This document shows, piece after piece, positions 35,656-45,195 of a stretch of 64,000 nucleotides of DNA. Under the pieces are notes generated by a model. The model made no database searches. It was given only the letters and a program-made list of their open reading frames with translations, and was not told the origin of the DNA. Each line of letters opens with the position of its first letter. The first letter of the stretch is position 1. A program made the position numbers and the translations under genes. The stretch comes from Roseimaritima ulvae (GTDB lineage Bacteria > Planctomycetota > Planctomycetia > Pirellulales > Pirellulaceae), in NCBI RefSeq assembly GCF_008065135.1, contig NZ_CP042914.1:868001-932000 (forward strand), in the 5' to 3' direction.

Positions 35656-36969
35656 ATGGCAACTTCGACAATCGATCCGGGCCCACTCGCTAGCAGCCTT
35701 CCGGTTTCCGGCGACGTTGCGCGTGCTGGAGTATCTCCCGACACGATATGGTGGCATTATCATGGGCGCGACGCCCAACGGAATGTGTTTTTCACCGCGC
35801 TTGGCTTGCGGTTACTGGTGGTCCTGGCAACGATCGCGTTTTCCGACCAGTTGGGGAGTCTCTCTCGCGATTCGATCCAGTATGACGTGCGAGGACGAGA
35901 CATTGCCGACCAGTATCTGACCGGAACAAATAATTGGGCCCTGTGGATTGACCACGGTTGGTTTCAATTCATTGGTCTGGTCTACTTTTTGTTCGGCCCG
36001 TTTTTAATTCTAATTCAACTGCTGAACGTCTTCATGTCCGCGCTATCCGCGGCCATGGTGTGTCGAATTGCGTACTTGGTTACAGAGAATCGCGCTGCCA
36101 CGTTGCTCAGTGGATTTGCGATGGCGTTGTTTCCTTCGATCGCCTGGTACTGCTCGTTACCGCTAAAAGATGCTGCCGGCATTTTTGCGCTTACCGCGAT
36201 TTGTTTAGGGATCCTGCTGTTGTCGGTGCCCCGAAATCGGCAGGGCTGGTATTGGATTGCTGGTGGATTGTTGTTGCTGATGTGCCTACGAGTTTATCTC
36301 GTGCCCATTTGTGCGGGGTGTGTGGCGTTGTGTCTACTGCCAGGACGCTTGCCTGGCGGTTTTCGAGGCGTGTTGAAATGGGGCTGCGTGGCCTTGGGTT
36401 TTGCCGTAGTGGTTTACATGGTCGCGAGTGTCGCGGGTGTGGATTTGACACGCATCGTGATCGACTATAACCAAGAAGACCAAACCGCCAGATACTTTGA
36501 CCTCAGCTACATTAACAATGTTCGTGACGGGATGAATTCGGGGTCCGGGCGAATGTACACCTATGACCATGAATCGCAATATGGTCACGGTATTTTGAAT
36601 GACATCAGGTTGTTCGGTACGGGAGTGTTCTTTTTCATCTTTAGCATCGATATCTTCAACATTGGCCAAGCTCGACAATTGGCTGCACTGCCCGAGTTTT
36701 TGTTTTTTGCTTGCTGTTTACCGTACTTGCTCGTAGGAGTCGTCAAGGGTTGGAACCGCTCGCCCCAGCGAGTATTACCTTTGATCTTATTTGGTTTGGC
36801 CTTGATCGTGGTTTACAGCTCGATGACCACGAATATGGGAGCGATGTATCGTTGGCGGATGCAAGCGCTTCCCTTCTTGATTGTACTCATTACATACGGC
36901 GCGATTCTGTGGCGAAAGGGTCCACTCTATGCCGTGATGGCACCGTATGAATTGAAACGCAACCGGTGA
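35656..36969 (+). CDS. GT39-like polytopic membrane glycosyltransferase
   Basis: 437 residues with about ten hydrophobic helices (for example FFTALGLRLLVVLATIAF near residue 50 and ALFPSIAWYCSLPLKDAAGI near 155). The acidic loop after the first helix (RDSIQYDVRGRDIA) fits the catalytic Asp region of the PMT/ArnT class, which uses polyprenyl-phosphate sugars on the periplasmic side. It could add side branches after export. No Wzy or Wzx signature is clear, so a different membrane role remains possible. Confidence 0.7.
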   Translation: MATSTIDPGPLASSLPVSGDVARAGVSPDTIWWHYHGRDAQRNVFFTALGLRLLVVLATIAFSDQLGSLSRDSIQYDVRGRDIADQYLTGTNNWALWIDHGWFQFIGLVYFLFGPFLILIQLLNVFMSALSAAMVCRIAYLVTENRAATLLSGFAMALFPSIAWYCSLPLKDAAGIFALTAICLGILLLSVPRNRQGWYWIAGGLLLLMCLRVYLVPICAGCVALCLLPGRLPGGFRGVLKWGCVALGFAVVVYMVASVAGVDLTRIVIDYNQEDQTARYFDLSYINNVRDGMNSGSGRMYTYDHESQYGHGILNDIRLFGTGVFFFIFSIDIFNIGQARQLAALPEFLFFACCLPYLLVGVVKGWNRSPQRVLPLILFGLALIVVYSSMTTNMGAMYRWRMQALPFLIVLITYGAILWRKGPLYAVMAPYELKRNR

Positions 36970-38111
36970 TAACGATATTGTTTGTGATCGATACGCTGGA
37001 AGTTGGCGGAACCGAACAAAGTCTACTTCAATTGGTGCGCGGACTGCCTCGCGACCAGTTCCGGTGCGTCGTATGTGCTCTGTATCCTGGTCGTACACTG
37101 GCAAAGGAGTTTGCGGCGTCCGATGTCGAAGTCGTGTGCCTCGATTTACCGGGCAAGTATCAGTTTCCCACCGCCATCCGGCGTCTCACATCGGTGGTTA
37201 AGCGGGTCACACCCGATCTGGTACATACGATGTTGTTTCGGGCCAGCCAGGTCGGACGCATTGCCGGTTGGCGAAATGGTATCCCCGTAATCAGTAGTTT
37301 CGTGAATGTGCCCTATGACCGTTCGCGGCGGATGGTCGACAAAGCCAGCCGCGGTTGGAAATTGAGAGGGCTGCAATGCTTGGATGCCATGACGGCGCGG
37401 GTGGTGTCTCGATTTCATTCGGTTTCGGAATTTGCCAAAACATCCAATTGCCAGGCTTTGCGGATCGCTGATGATCGTGTTGTGGTGGTCCCGCGTGGTC
37501 GTGATCCACAGCAGTTTGCGGCTAGGGAACATCCCACGTGTCGGCCCGCGACTCCTGTCGTGATGAATGTGGGGCGATTGATTGAACAGAAAGGCCAAGT
37601 GCATTTGATCGCCGCGATACAGGACGTCCGCTGCCAGGATCCAGATGTGAAACTGCAAATCGCTGGCGACGGACCGCTCCGTGAAACGCTGGAGCGGTTG
37701 GTTCAGCGACTGAGGCTGGACCAACATGTCGAACTGCTGGGACGCTGCTTGGATGTGTCTGAACGCTTGAGCACGGCGGATGTGTTTGTGTTCCCCTCGT
37801 TGTATGAGGGACTTCCGGGAGCGATGATCGAAGCCATGTTCGCCGGTTGCCCGATTGTGGCCGCCGACATTCCACAGGTCCGCGAACTGATCCAGCACCA
37901 GCAAAGCGGTCTGCTCGTACCACCGGCGGACGCAAAAGCTCTAGGTGCCGGGATTTGCCGTTTGCTGCGGGATCGCAAGTTAGCTTTGCGTTTGGGGCTC
38001 GAAGCTCGTCGGATCGCGTTAGCAAAATATGACATTCATGTGGTAACTCGACAGATGACAAGTCTGTATCAACAAGTCCTCTCGGATTATCACGCGCGGG
38101 GTGGCGAGTGA
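36966..38111 (+). CDS. GT4 family glycosyltransferase
   Basis: 381 residues, GTG start at 36966 overlapping the preceding stop (GTGA). ILFVIDTLEVGGTEQSLLQL opens the acceptor domain; donor domain with VVMNVGRLIEQKGQVHLIAA, LQIAGDGPLRETLE and FPSLYEGLPGAMIEAMFAGC. The stop in turn overlaps the GT2 start, so three genes are translationally coupled. Confidence 0.94.
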   Translation: MITILFVIDTLEVGGTEQSLLQLVRGLPRDQFRCVVCALYPGRTLAKEFAASDVEVVCLDLPGKYQFPTAIRRLTSVVKRVTPDLVHTMLFRASQVGRIAGWRNGIPVISSFVNVPYDRSRRMVDKASRGWKLRGLQCLDAMTARVVSRFHSVSEFAKTSNCQALRIADDRVVVVPRGRDPQQFAAREHPTCRPATPVVMNVGRLIEQKGQVHLIAAIQDVRCQDPDVKLQIAGDGPLRETLERLVQRLRLDQHVELLGRCLDVSERLSTADVFVFPSLYEGLPGAMIEAMFAGCPIVAADIPQVRELIQHQQSGLLVPPADAKALGAGICRLLRDRKLALRLGLEARRIALAKYDIHVVTRQMTSLYQQVLSDYHARGGE

Positions 38112-39139
38112 ATCAGCGGAGAACTGAGGACCGTGCGTCCTCCGGTCACCGATCTCGCGTGATCGGAATCATGGTGACCTATCGACGGCAAGCTTTGTTG
38201 CAGGACACGCTTCGCAGGATTGCCGAACAGACGTACCCCTTGGATCAAATTCTGATTGTCGACAACGAGAATTCATCAGCCACGCGCCAGTTGGTCACGG
38301 AGCTCGAACCTACGTTAGCGACTCCCTTGCGGTATATTGCTACCACCGAAAATTTCGGTTCGGCGGGTGGCTGGGCTTTTGGCATGAAGCAGTTGTCCGA
38401 TGACGATTGCTATGACTGGATCATGCCACTGGATGACGACGATCCACCCGAGAATCGACGCGACTTTGAGCGGATGGTCGCGTTTGCGAAGCTCGCCAAG
38501 GCGGAGATTCCAAACCTGGGCGCGGTAGGCATCGTCGGGGCTCGGTTCGATTGGCGAAAAGGACTGATTCAGCGACTGCCAGATAGCGAAATTGTTGGAC
38601 GGGTGTCGGTCGATTTCGTCGGTAGCGGCAACATCCCGCTGTACCACCGTAGCGCAATCGAAAAAGTAGGGGTCTTTGATGCTTCGTTGTTTTTCGGCTA
38701 CACCGAAGTGGAATACGGCTTGCGGCTGAAAAAAGCCGGATTTGAGGTACTAGCCAATTCGGAAATGTGGCGTGAACGAAGGATTGCCAAGGGACGTGTG
38801 GGCGTCCGGCCCAGGCCGCAGAAAGTATGCGTCGTCAGCCCGCGCAAGTACTATGGGATTCGAAACCACATTTACATTATGCGACGACACCGTCGTTGGG
38901 ACTTGGCGGTAAAGCAAACCCTCATTCAATGTGTGCTCAAGCCGATGTATACGTTGTTCACTAGTCCTCGTTTAGCGTGTGCCGGCGCCGTTCAGGCCTT
39001 GTCGGCATCCACGGATGGGTTCCTTGGCAGGATGGGGAAGAAGGGGGAGCCCGCCGCTCGAGATCGAGATCGCGATATTTTTGATTCTCTTGTGCTCGAC
39101 GAAGCGGCCAGTGGCGATGAACTCGCCGCAAAGAGTTAG
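38108..39139 (+). CDS. GT2 family glycosyltransferase (rhamnosyl/galactofuranosyl-type)
   Basis: 343 residues, GTG start at 38108 with a 4-base overlap. GT-A motifs: VIGIMVTYRRQALLQDTLRR, ILIVDNENSS, NFGSAGGWAFGM and the metal-binding DWIMPLDDDDPPE. The sequence after it (FFGYTEVEYGLRLKKAGFEV) is typical for the GlfT/rhamnosyltransferase branch of GT2. It probably adds a deoxyhexose or furanose; the sugar is not proven. Confidence 0.92.
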   Translation: MNQRRTEDRASSGHRSRVIGIMVTYRRQALLQDTLRRIAEQTYPLDQILIVDNENSSATRQLVTELEPTLATPLRYIATTENFGSAGGWAFGMKQLSDDDCYDWIMPLDDDDPPENRRDFERMVAFAKLAKAEIPNLGAVGIVGARFDWRKGLIQRLPDSEIVGRVSVDFVGSGNIPLYHRSAIEKVGVFDASLFFGYTEVEYGLRLKKAGFEVLANSEMWRERRIAKGRVGVRPRPQKVCVVSPRKYYGIRNHIYIMRRHRRWDLAVKQTLIQCVLKPMYTLFTSPRLACAGAVQALSASTDGFLGRMGKKGEPAARDRDRDIFDSLVLDEAASGDELAAKS

Positions 39140-39156
39140 GCGCTCGTCTCGGTCCT

Positions 39157-40296
39157 ATGAAAATCATGCAAATCATCACTCGCAATGAATTGCGAGGTGC
39201 GGAAGTGTTTGCCACCACGCTCAGCGAGGCGTTGTTGCGGCGGCAGCATCGCGTCAGCATCCCGGCGATCTATACCACTTCGGCCGCTGCATTCGATTTA
39301 GTTGGCGCGGAGCACATGGAATTGGGGGGGGTGCGAAAAGGCAAGTTGGAACGACGGCCATTGATGAATCTGAGACGCTTCATTCAGTCGGTTCAGCCCG
39401 ACATCATTCAGGCCAATGGGTTTCACGCCCTGAAGTACGCCGTGTTGGCAACCGTCTGTTCGCCCCGGCGGGCTCCCATCGTCTATCGAAATATCAGCTT
39501 GGCAAGTGATTGGGTGCGAGGTGGCGTCCGTCGGCGGTGGGGATCCTGGCTGTTCCGCCACGTCGACTTTGTAACGTCGGTCAGTCAGCAATGTGCGGAC
39601 AATCTTTGCCGAACCTATGGATATCCGTCGGATCGCACCTGTGTCATTCGTCGGGGGATTGAATACCCGGATCATTTGGATGCCGCTTATGCAAAGAGCT
39701 GCATCAGAGAGGAAATCAAGGCGAGTCCCTCCGCTCCGGTGCTGATGCATACCGGCGGTTTCACGGTCGAAAAAAATCATGCGGGGTTGCTGGACGCGTT
39801 TCGGATCGTCTGTGAACAACGCGACGATATACAGTTGGTGTTGTGCGGCGATGGGCCCTTGCTTAGAGAGGTTCAGCAGCAGGCCGCCAACTTGGGTTTG
39901 AATGAACGGGTATGCTTCTTGGGGAATCGAACGGATGCGGCGCGATTGGTTGCCGGGGCAGACGTGTTTGTGCTGCCCAGTCATGTCGAAGGGATTCCGG
40001 GGGTCGTGTTGGAGGCGGCAGCCCAGGGCGTACCTGCAGTTTGCACACGCGTTGGCGGTCTGGAAGAGGCGGTGCTCGACGGCGAGACGGGCGTCTTGGT
40101 GCCGCCCGATGACAGTCGCCAATTGGCCCGCGCCGTCCTCCACTTATTGGACGACGACAGTCTTCGTCAATCGATGGGGCAAGCGGCCAGAGAGCACATC
40201 AGCAAGCACTTCAGGCTGCAGCGGGCCGTAGATGAATTCGAGCAATTGTACGAATCGCTTGTCGCGGGACCACCGGAGCGGGCTTCCCAGCGGTAG
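39157..40296 (+). CDS. GT4 family glycosyltransferase
   Basis: 379 residues, ATG at 39157. Begins KIMQIITRNELRGAEVFATT, with VYRNISLASDW in the acceptor half. Donor half: VLMHTGGFTVEKNHAGLLDA, LVLCGDGPLLREVQ and HVEGIPGVVLEAAAQGVPAV. It is the last glycosyltransferase before the acetyltransferase and exosortase genes, 5 bases from the next ATG. Confidence 0.93.
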   Translation: MKIMQIITRNELRGAEVFATTLSEALLRRQHRVSIPAIYTTSAAAFDLVGAEHMELGGVRKGKLERRPLMNLRRFIQSVQPDIIQANGFHALKYAVLATVCSPRRAPIVYRNISLASDWVRGGVRRRWGSWLFRHVDFVTSVSQQCADNLCRTYGYPSDRTCVIRRGIEYPDHLDAAYAKSCIREEIKASPSAPVLMHTGGFTVEKNHAGLLDAFRIVCEQRDDIQLVLCGDGPLLREVQQQAANLGLNERVCFLGNRTDAARLVAGADVFVLPSHVEGIPGVVLEAAAQGVPAVCTRVGGLEEAVLDGETGVLVPPDDSRQLARAVLHLLDDDSLRQSMGQAAREHISKHFRLQRAVDEFEQLYESLVAGPPERASQR

Positions 40297-40301
40297 CTGT
40301 G

Positions 40302-41330
40302 ATGTCGGATATCGAAATCGTGCCTTACACCGCGGAGCATGCCGCGGAGGTTGCCGACCTGCTGAATGCCGGTTTGGCTCGTAAGTTGGTCGGTGTCCGT
40401 GATGTGGACTACTGGAATTGGAAACACGAACAGAATCCCTGCGGTCGCTCGCTGATGTTGATGGCGCGAGCCGATGGTCGCGTGGTTGGCATTCGGGCTT
40501 TCATGCGTTGGAATATGCGATGCGGTGGTGAAGTGATCCAGGCCGCCAAGCCGGTCGATAGTGTGACGCATCCGGACTATCAACGCCGCGGGATATTTTC
40601 TCGGCTGACGCGCCAAGCGTGCGAACTGGCTGCTGCGGAAGGTGTGGCGTTTTTGTTCAATACGCCCAATCGAAACAGCAAACCTGGGTACCTGAAACTA
40701 GGTTGGCATGTGGTGGGTGAGTTAGCGTTGTACGCCAAGATCGTGCGTCCGTTTTCGGCAGCCAGCCATGCGTTGCGTTGGAAGTTGGCAGGCGGCGGAC
40801 TGCCGCCGCGTGATGCGTACTTTTCCGCGGAACCCCAAAGGGCCTCAGCTGTGTTGTTGGACCAGGCGGTAGCGGATTTGCTGAAAGGACGTGCGGACGG
40901 GGCGGCACAATTAGAAACCCTGCGGACGCCCGAATTTTTGCGGTGGCGGTATGGAGATCATCCACATCTGGAGTATTTCGCGGAGACTGTTGAGGACCAA
41001 GGTCAGCTCGCAGGGATCCTGGTCTTTCGGACCAATCTTCGGCACGGTCTTCGCGAAATCATGATTACCGATTTGATCGTCCGGCATAACAACACGGACG
41101 CCATCGTGGACCGACTGCTGCGTCAGTTGAAGGCAAACACTCGGGGCGACTACTGGATTGTCTGCATGGACAACTGCTCGAAGACATCTACTGCCCTGCG
41201 GGCATGGCGATTTTGGACCGTACCGAAAAAGCGGATTTCGTTGGTGGCGCGCGCTTTGCGACCCGATGGGCTGCCTGTGCAGCAGCTGGATCGATGGTCG
41301 CTCTGTTTCGGCGATCTCGAAGGGTTATGA
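40302..41330 (+). CDS. GNAT family N-acetyltransferase
   Basis: 342 residues from the ATG at 40302 (a GTG directly before it is in frame). GNAT core: VVGIRAFMRWNMRCGG, then VDSVTHPDYQRRGIFSRLTR holding the Q/R-x-x-G-x acetyl-CoA site, and the aromatic strand VAFLFNTPNRNSKPGYLKLG. The C-terminal half may be a second GNAT-like domain. It could acylate an amino sugar of the exported glycan. It ends the main glycan run; 219 bases with no gene follow. Confidence 0.87.
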   Translation: MSDIEIVPYTAEHAAEVADLLNAGLARKLVGVRDVDYWNWKHEQNPCGRSLMLMARADGRVVGIRAFMRWNMRCGGEVIQAAKPVDSVTHPDYQRRGIFSRLTRQACELAAAEGVAFLFNTPNRNSKPGYLKLGWHVVGELALYAKIVRPFSAASHALRWKLAGGGLPPRDAYFSAEPQRASAVLLDQAVADLLKGRADGAAQLETLRTPEFLRWRYGDHPHLEYFAETVEDQGQLAGILVFRTNLRHGLREIMITDLIVRHNNTDAIVDRLLRQLKANTRGDYWIVCMDNCSKTSTALRAWRFWTVPKKRISLVARALRPDGLPVQQLDRWSLCFGDLEGL

Positions 41331-41549
41331 TTGGCGGTTCATGGACGGTCGAGTCGTGGAGACGTCATGCAAACCGCATAATGGAACCAGTCCGCATTAT
41401 CGTATTACGATGACTGATTGCGGATTGTCGCTCCCCAATCGGTCGGGAAAACTGGATTCTTACGGGCAGGTAGGCGGCGTCCTGACTAGCATGTCGCCAG
41501 TGCGGATGGTTCGTGTAACCCTAATCTCCTTCCTCATTCGGATTGTAAA

Positions 41550-43301
41550 GTGAGCGTAGAAAGCGTCACTGTCGAAACGCATAAACAGCTACCCATCGAT
41601 GTTCAGCGGCGTCCGCAGTCATCGACTATTGGTTGGGTGGTCGGTGGACTGCTGCTACTGGCTCAGGCACCGCTGATCATTGAGCACTTCTGCAACATGC
41701 TGTTGCGGCCCCACTATCAATTTGCCGTGCTGCTGCCCGTGGGGGTGGGGTTGTTGATTTGGCGCGGGCTGCGTCCCGATTCCGGTGAAGATGCACCGCC
41801 GGGCGAAGCGGAACCGCTGAGGTTTTCTCCAGGGCATTATCTGCTATGGGGGCCCGTGTTGCTGGTTTCGCTGGGAATTCTGGTGACGGCGACCGTTTAC
41901 CGTTCGCCATGGTTAGGGATGTTAGCGTTCTTGTTTACCACCTTGGGCCTCATTCTGTTTGTCGGTGGGCTAGACCTGTTTCGGCGTTTGTGGCCCGCCT
42001 GGCTGTTGATGTGGGGGGCTTTGCCTCTGCCGCAGAACCTTGATGTACGGCTGATTGCCAGATTGCGAACGATAGCGACCGACTGGTCCAGTGCCGTTCT
42101 CGATGAGTTTGGTGTGATGCATTTGGTGAATGGGAATGTCATTCATCTTCCGGGGAAGTCCTTGTTTATTGCTGACGCGTGCACCGGCATTCACTCCTTG
42201 TTTGTGCTGATGGCCGCAGCCTTATTTGTCGGGCTATGGCTGCGGCGGCCGGTGTTCCATATCTTGCTGTTGATGGTTAGCACCAGCGGCATCGTGTTGG
42301 TCGAAAACGTCAGTCGTATCTGTACGGTTGCGATCGCCAACGGCGCTGGACTTGACTGGACGGGAGGCTGGCGGCACACCTTGCTGGGACTTGTGCTGTT
42401 TGCCGCTAGTTTATTGTTCATCCTGTCTGCTGATTCTCTGTTGCAGGTCCTGCATTTTTTCTCTCCTCGTAATCTGGTCGCCACGTTCCGGCGACTGCGC
42501 AAGCTGGATCGTATGGGGACGGAATTCAGTCGGACGGCTTTGAAGGCAGCGGCGGCCTCCGTCGATCCCTCCGACTCCGAACCTCAGCCGGTGCCCGACG
42601 TCCCTACAGCGAGATGGTTCAGGCTGGCTCCTTTTGCGATGGCATTCTTGGCGCTGGGGGCGGTGCAGCTCACCTGGATGCCGACACGAGCCGAGCAGTT
42701 GGGGAAGCAGCTTAAAGAAAATCCTGTGAACTTCCCAGAATTTGGTGCGGAATCGCTGCCGCAGCAATGGGATGGTTGGCGGCGGGTCGACTATCGAGTT
42801 TCTACGCGAATTGTCGAGGATCCGTTGGGGGAACATTCACAATCCTGGGTTTACCAGAAGGGCACTTTGCAGGCGGAGATTTCGTTGGACTATCCCTATC
42901 GCAGCCTGCATGACTTAACGTCTTGCTACAGCGGATTGGGCTGGCAGATGGTGGAACGGGAGGTGGTCCGCAGCGATGACGAAAACGTCAGCACTGTCGA
43001 TCCTTACGTGGTGGCGCGTATGGACAAGCCGCTGCACGGCCAGGGGTTCCTGATTTACAGTCACTATGACATCGCTGGGAAATGTGATGTCGAATTAAAA
43101 GAAGCCCTTTCGTTGGGGCAATTGCTGCAGCGTCGAACCGATTTTGGCTTACCCTGGTTCCAAATCCAATTGCTCGATACCAACAGTGTTCCGTTTTCGG
43201 CTGAAGAAGAGCGGCAGTTGAGCGAACTGTTTTTTCAGTTGCGAAAAGAAATCGTAGAGATGTGTTTGCAGTCCATTAACAAGGGCAACGACAATGCTTA
43301 G
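41550..43301 (+). CDS. Exosortase with C-terminal EpsI-like domain (exosortase U type)
   Basis: 583 residues, GTG start at 41550. About eight membrane helices carry the exosortase triad: Cys211 in IADACTGIHSLF, Arg256 in VENVSRICTV and His276 in GGWRHTLLG. This is a transpeptidase-like membrane enzyme that cleaves and sorts PEP-CTERM proteins. From about residue 355 there is one more membrane helix, followed by an EpsI/exosortase-associated periplasmic domain containing GWRRVDYRVSTRIVEDPLG. A PEP-CTERM substrate lies 1.9 kb downstream. Assignment to the planctomycete exosortase U group is from general resemblance. Confidence 0.92.
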   Translation: MSVESVTVETHKQLPIDVQRRPQSSTIGWVVGGLLLLAQAPLIIEHFCNMLLRPHYQFAVLLPVGVGLLIWRGLRPDSGEDAPPGEAEPLRFSPGHYLLWGPVLLVSLGILVTATVYRSPWLGMLAFLFTTLGLILFVGGLDLFRRLWPAWLLMWGALPLPQNLDVRLIARLRTIATDWSSAVLDEFGVMHLVNGNVIHLPGKSLFIADACTGIHSLFVLMAAALFVGLWLRRPVFHILLLMVSTSGIVLVENVSRICTVAIANGAGLDWTGGWRHTLLGLVLFAASLLFILSADSLLQVLHFFSPRNLVATFRRLRKLDRMGTEFSRTALKAAAASVDPSDSEPQPVPDVPTARWFRLAPFAMAFLALGAVQLTWMPTRAEQLGKQLKENPVNFPEFGAESLPQQWDGWRRVDYRVSTRIVEDPLGEHSQSWVYQKGTLQAEISLDYPYRSLHDLTSCYSGLGWQMVEREVVRSDDENVSTVDPYVVARMDKPLHGQGFLIYSHYDIAGKCDVELKEALSLGQLLQRRTDFGLPWFQIQLLDTNSVPFSAEEERQLSELFFQLRKEIVEMCLQSINKGNDNA

Positions 43302-44982
43302 ACAGGATTCTTCGAACCGACGTCGACGCAAGCGTTCGCTCATGAATCGGTTGGTTCGGAAACCGGCGCAATGGGTAGCGTATACGTTTTGGGGGAAACC
43401 GGTGCAATCGGTTTCGCGATGGTGGAAAAAGCTGACGCGGTCGCCAGCGCGGCTATGGCGCTCCATTACACACACCGCAACCAGGCTGCTGGAACTGCTG
43501 TGGCATGTGTTCGTAGTGTGGCCACTGAAATTGTTGTCGATGTGGCACACCTCCGCCAGCTTGCGCCATTTCGTTGGAGGCTTGCCGGCCCTGTTACTGT
43601 TGTTGGCGGTGGTGGTCATGACGGTTTTGATTCGAAGACCAATCGATCGATCGTCCCAGTATTACATTGCCGCCAACAATACGCTGGCTCGAGGTGATTA
43701 TCAAACGGCCCGCCTGTACTACGATCGCCTGCTGGAGATGCAGGGCCCGCGAAATGAGACTTTGTTCAGGCTGTTGGAAATTTCGGAAGCGGTTGGCGAT
43801 ACCGAGCGATTTCGACTGCTACTTGATCGTTTGGCCCCGTTGGACAATTTGGTCTACGGGCCCGCCCATCTGAAGAAATCGCAAATCCTGTTGGCGACGC
43901 TTTCTGGACAGGGAGACTTGGAGCGGCTGATGAGAGCGGAAACGCATTTGAAACATGCCTTGCGCGCATCTCCTCAGTCCAATGATGCACGAGCGTCGCT
44001 GGGGTACCTCTACATGATCTCAGGGGAACGGGAGAAAGCGATTCAGTACCTGAAGCCGGTCGTTAGCGAACGGCCCGAGTACCTCCTGTTGTTGGCAAAG
44101 GCATACGCGTCCATCGGCGACAAGGAAAACGCGCTCCAATTTGGCACGCAAGCACAACATCACTACCAGCAACTCAGCGAAGCGGAACCGACCAATTCGA
44201 CAAGACGTATTCAATGGGCCGATGCGACGGCGTTCCTTGAGCAATTTCCCGAAGCCATCAATATTCTTGGTCGCGGTATCTTGCTCGACGGAAATGAAGA
44301 ACTTCGCAAGGCTATGGCGTTGGTCTACATTAGCTGGTCGGACTCGCTGGAACGGCAACAAGTCGTCGACCGTGAAGAGCAATTTCGGTTGTTGTCTACC
44401 GGGCTGATGGCGAATCCGAATGAGATGGCGTTCTTTCAGCGGATCATGGCAGTCCTGGCCTCCGATGGCCCGGCGGCCGATCAGGCCCGAGAGTTCCTGA
44501 CAGCCATGTTAGCCAAGGGGGATACACCCGCCTTGGCTCACCTGCTCTTGGGCACCGACGCCGGAGTTCGGGGCGAGGATGACTTGGCGATGCACCATTT
44601 GGAAATGGCCATCAACATGGAGCCTAACATGGCCCCAGCAGCCAATAACCTTGCCTGGCACCTGTCCCGCCAGAGCCCCCCCAAACTGGAAGAGGCCCTG
44701 GCGTTGACCGAGAATCTAGTCAAGCGTTGGCCTCAATACGGTCACTATCGGGATACCAGAGGGCAAATCTTGCTGCAGATGGGACGTCATGAGGAAGCAC
44801 TGGTCGAACTCCTCGCCGCACTCCCTCAACTGCAGCGATACCGCCCGTTGCATGTAGCGATCGCCCAAGCGTACGACGAGTTGGGGATGACGGAATTGTC
44901 GCGGAAACATCTCGCAATCGCCGAATCGCTACCGGAAAATGCTGCTGACCAGCAACCGCTTCCGGAGTTACAACTGCCATGA
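43294..44982 (+). CDS. Membrane-anchored TPR protein of the exosortase locus
   Basis: 562 residues; the ATG at 43294 overlaps the exosortase stop by 8 bases. A basic N-terminal cytosolic segment of about 90 residues leads to one membrane helix (about 92-113, GGLPALLLLLAVVVMTVLI). The rest is helical with tetratricopeptide repeats (LARGDYQTARLYYDRLLEMQ, HLEMAINMEPNMAPAANNLA). TPR proteins are common beside exosortases and EPS genes, where they scaffold export. The coupling with the exosortase gene suggests a shared complex. Confidence 0.88.
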   Translation: MLRQDSSNRRRRKRSLMNRLVRKPAQWVAYTFWGKPVQSVSRWWKKLTRSPARLWRSITHTATRLLELLWHVFVVWPLKLLSMWHTSASLRHFVGGLPALLLLLAVVVMTVLIRRPIDRSSQYYIAANNTLARGDYQTARLYYDRLLEMQGPRNETLFRLLEISEAVGDTERFRLLLDRLAPLDNLVYGPAHLKKSQILLATLSGQGDLERLMRAETHLKHALRASPQSNDARASLGYLYMISGEREKAIQYLKPVVSERPEYLLLLAKAYASIGDKENALQFGTQAQHHYQQLSEAEPTNSTRRIQWADATAFLEQFPEAINILGRGILLDGNEELRKAMALVYISWSDSLERQQVVDREEQFRLLSTGLMANPNEMAFFQRIMAVLASDGPAADQAREFLTAMLAKGDTPALAHLLLGTDAGVRGEDDLAMHHLEMAINMEPNMAPAANNLAWHLSRQSPPKLEEALALTENLVKRWPQYGHYRDTRGQILLQMGRHEEALVELLAALPQLQRYRPLHVAIAQAYDELGMTELSRKHLAIAESLPENAADQQPLPELQLP

Positions 44983-45071
44983 ACGTAAGCATCAACTGCG
45001 ACCCTGTCTTGTCGACTTCCGAGGGCATTTGAGATGTTGCAACCAATGTCTGACTTTTTTCGTCGATTTGC

Positions 45072-45100
45072 TTGCTAGTCGTTCCAATCGTGACTATAGT
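45072..45100 (+). promoter_or_regulatory. Predicted sigma-70 promoter of the PEP-CTERM gene
   Basis: TTGCTA at 45072-45077 and TATAGT at 45095-45100, separated by 17 bases (4 of 6 and 5 of 6 consensus matches). It lies in the 213-base gap after the TPR gene and about 95 bases before the chosen start, so the PEP-CTERM gene can be expressed separately from the exosortase operon. Confidence 0.5.
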
Positions 45101-45195
45101 GCCAGTTCTGTCACGTTACGTAGCTTGGGCAGTTTAAGGCCGTCCCTGGCGGAAATGAATCACTGAATATGAATATCATCAGAGGAAAACGAACA

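Noticed and set aside
39298-40143. Minus-strand open frame of 281 codons opposite a GT4 gene
   Set aside because: Shadow of the GT4 gene caused by high GC codon pattern; no recognisable domain.
41158-41553. 131-codon frame running from the GNAT gene into the gap before the exosortase
   Set aside because: Begins out of frame inside a well-supported gene and shows no similarity; the gap part alone is too short to judge.
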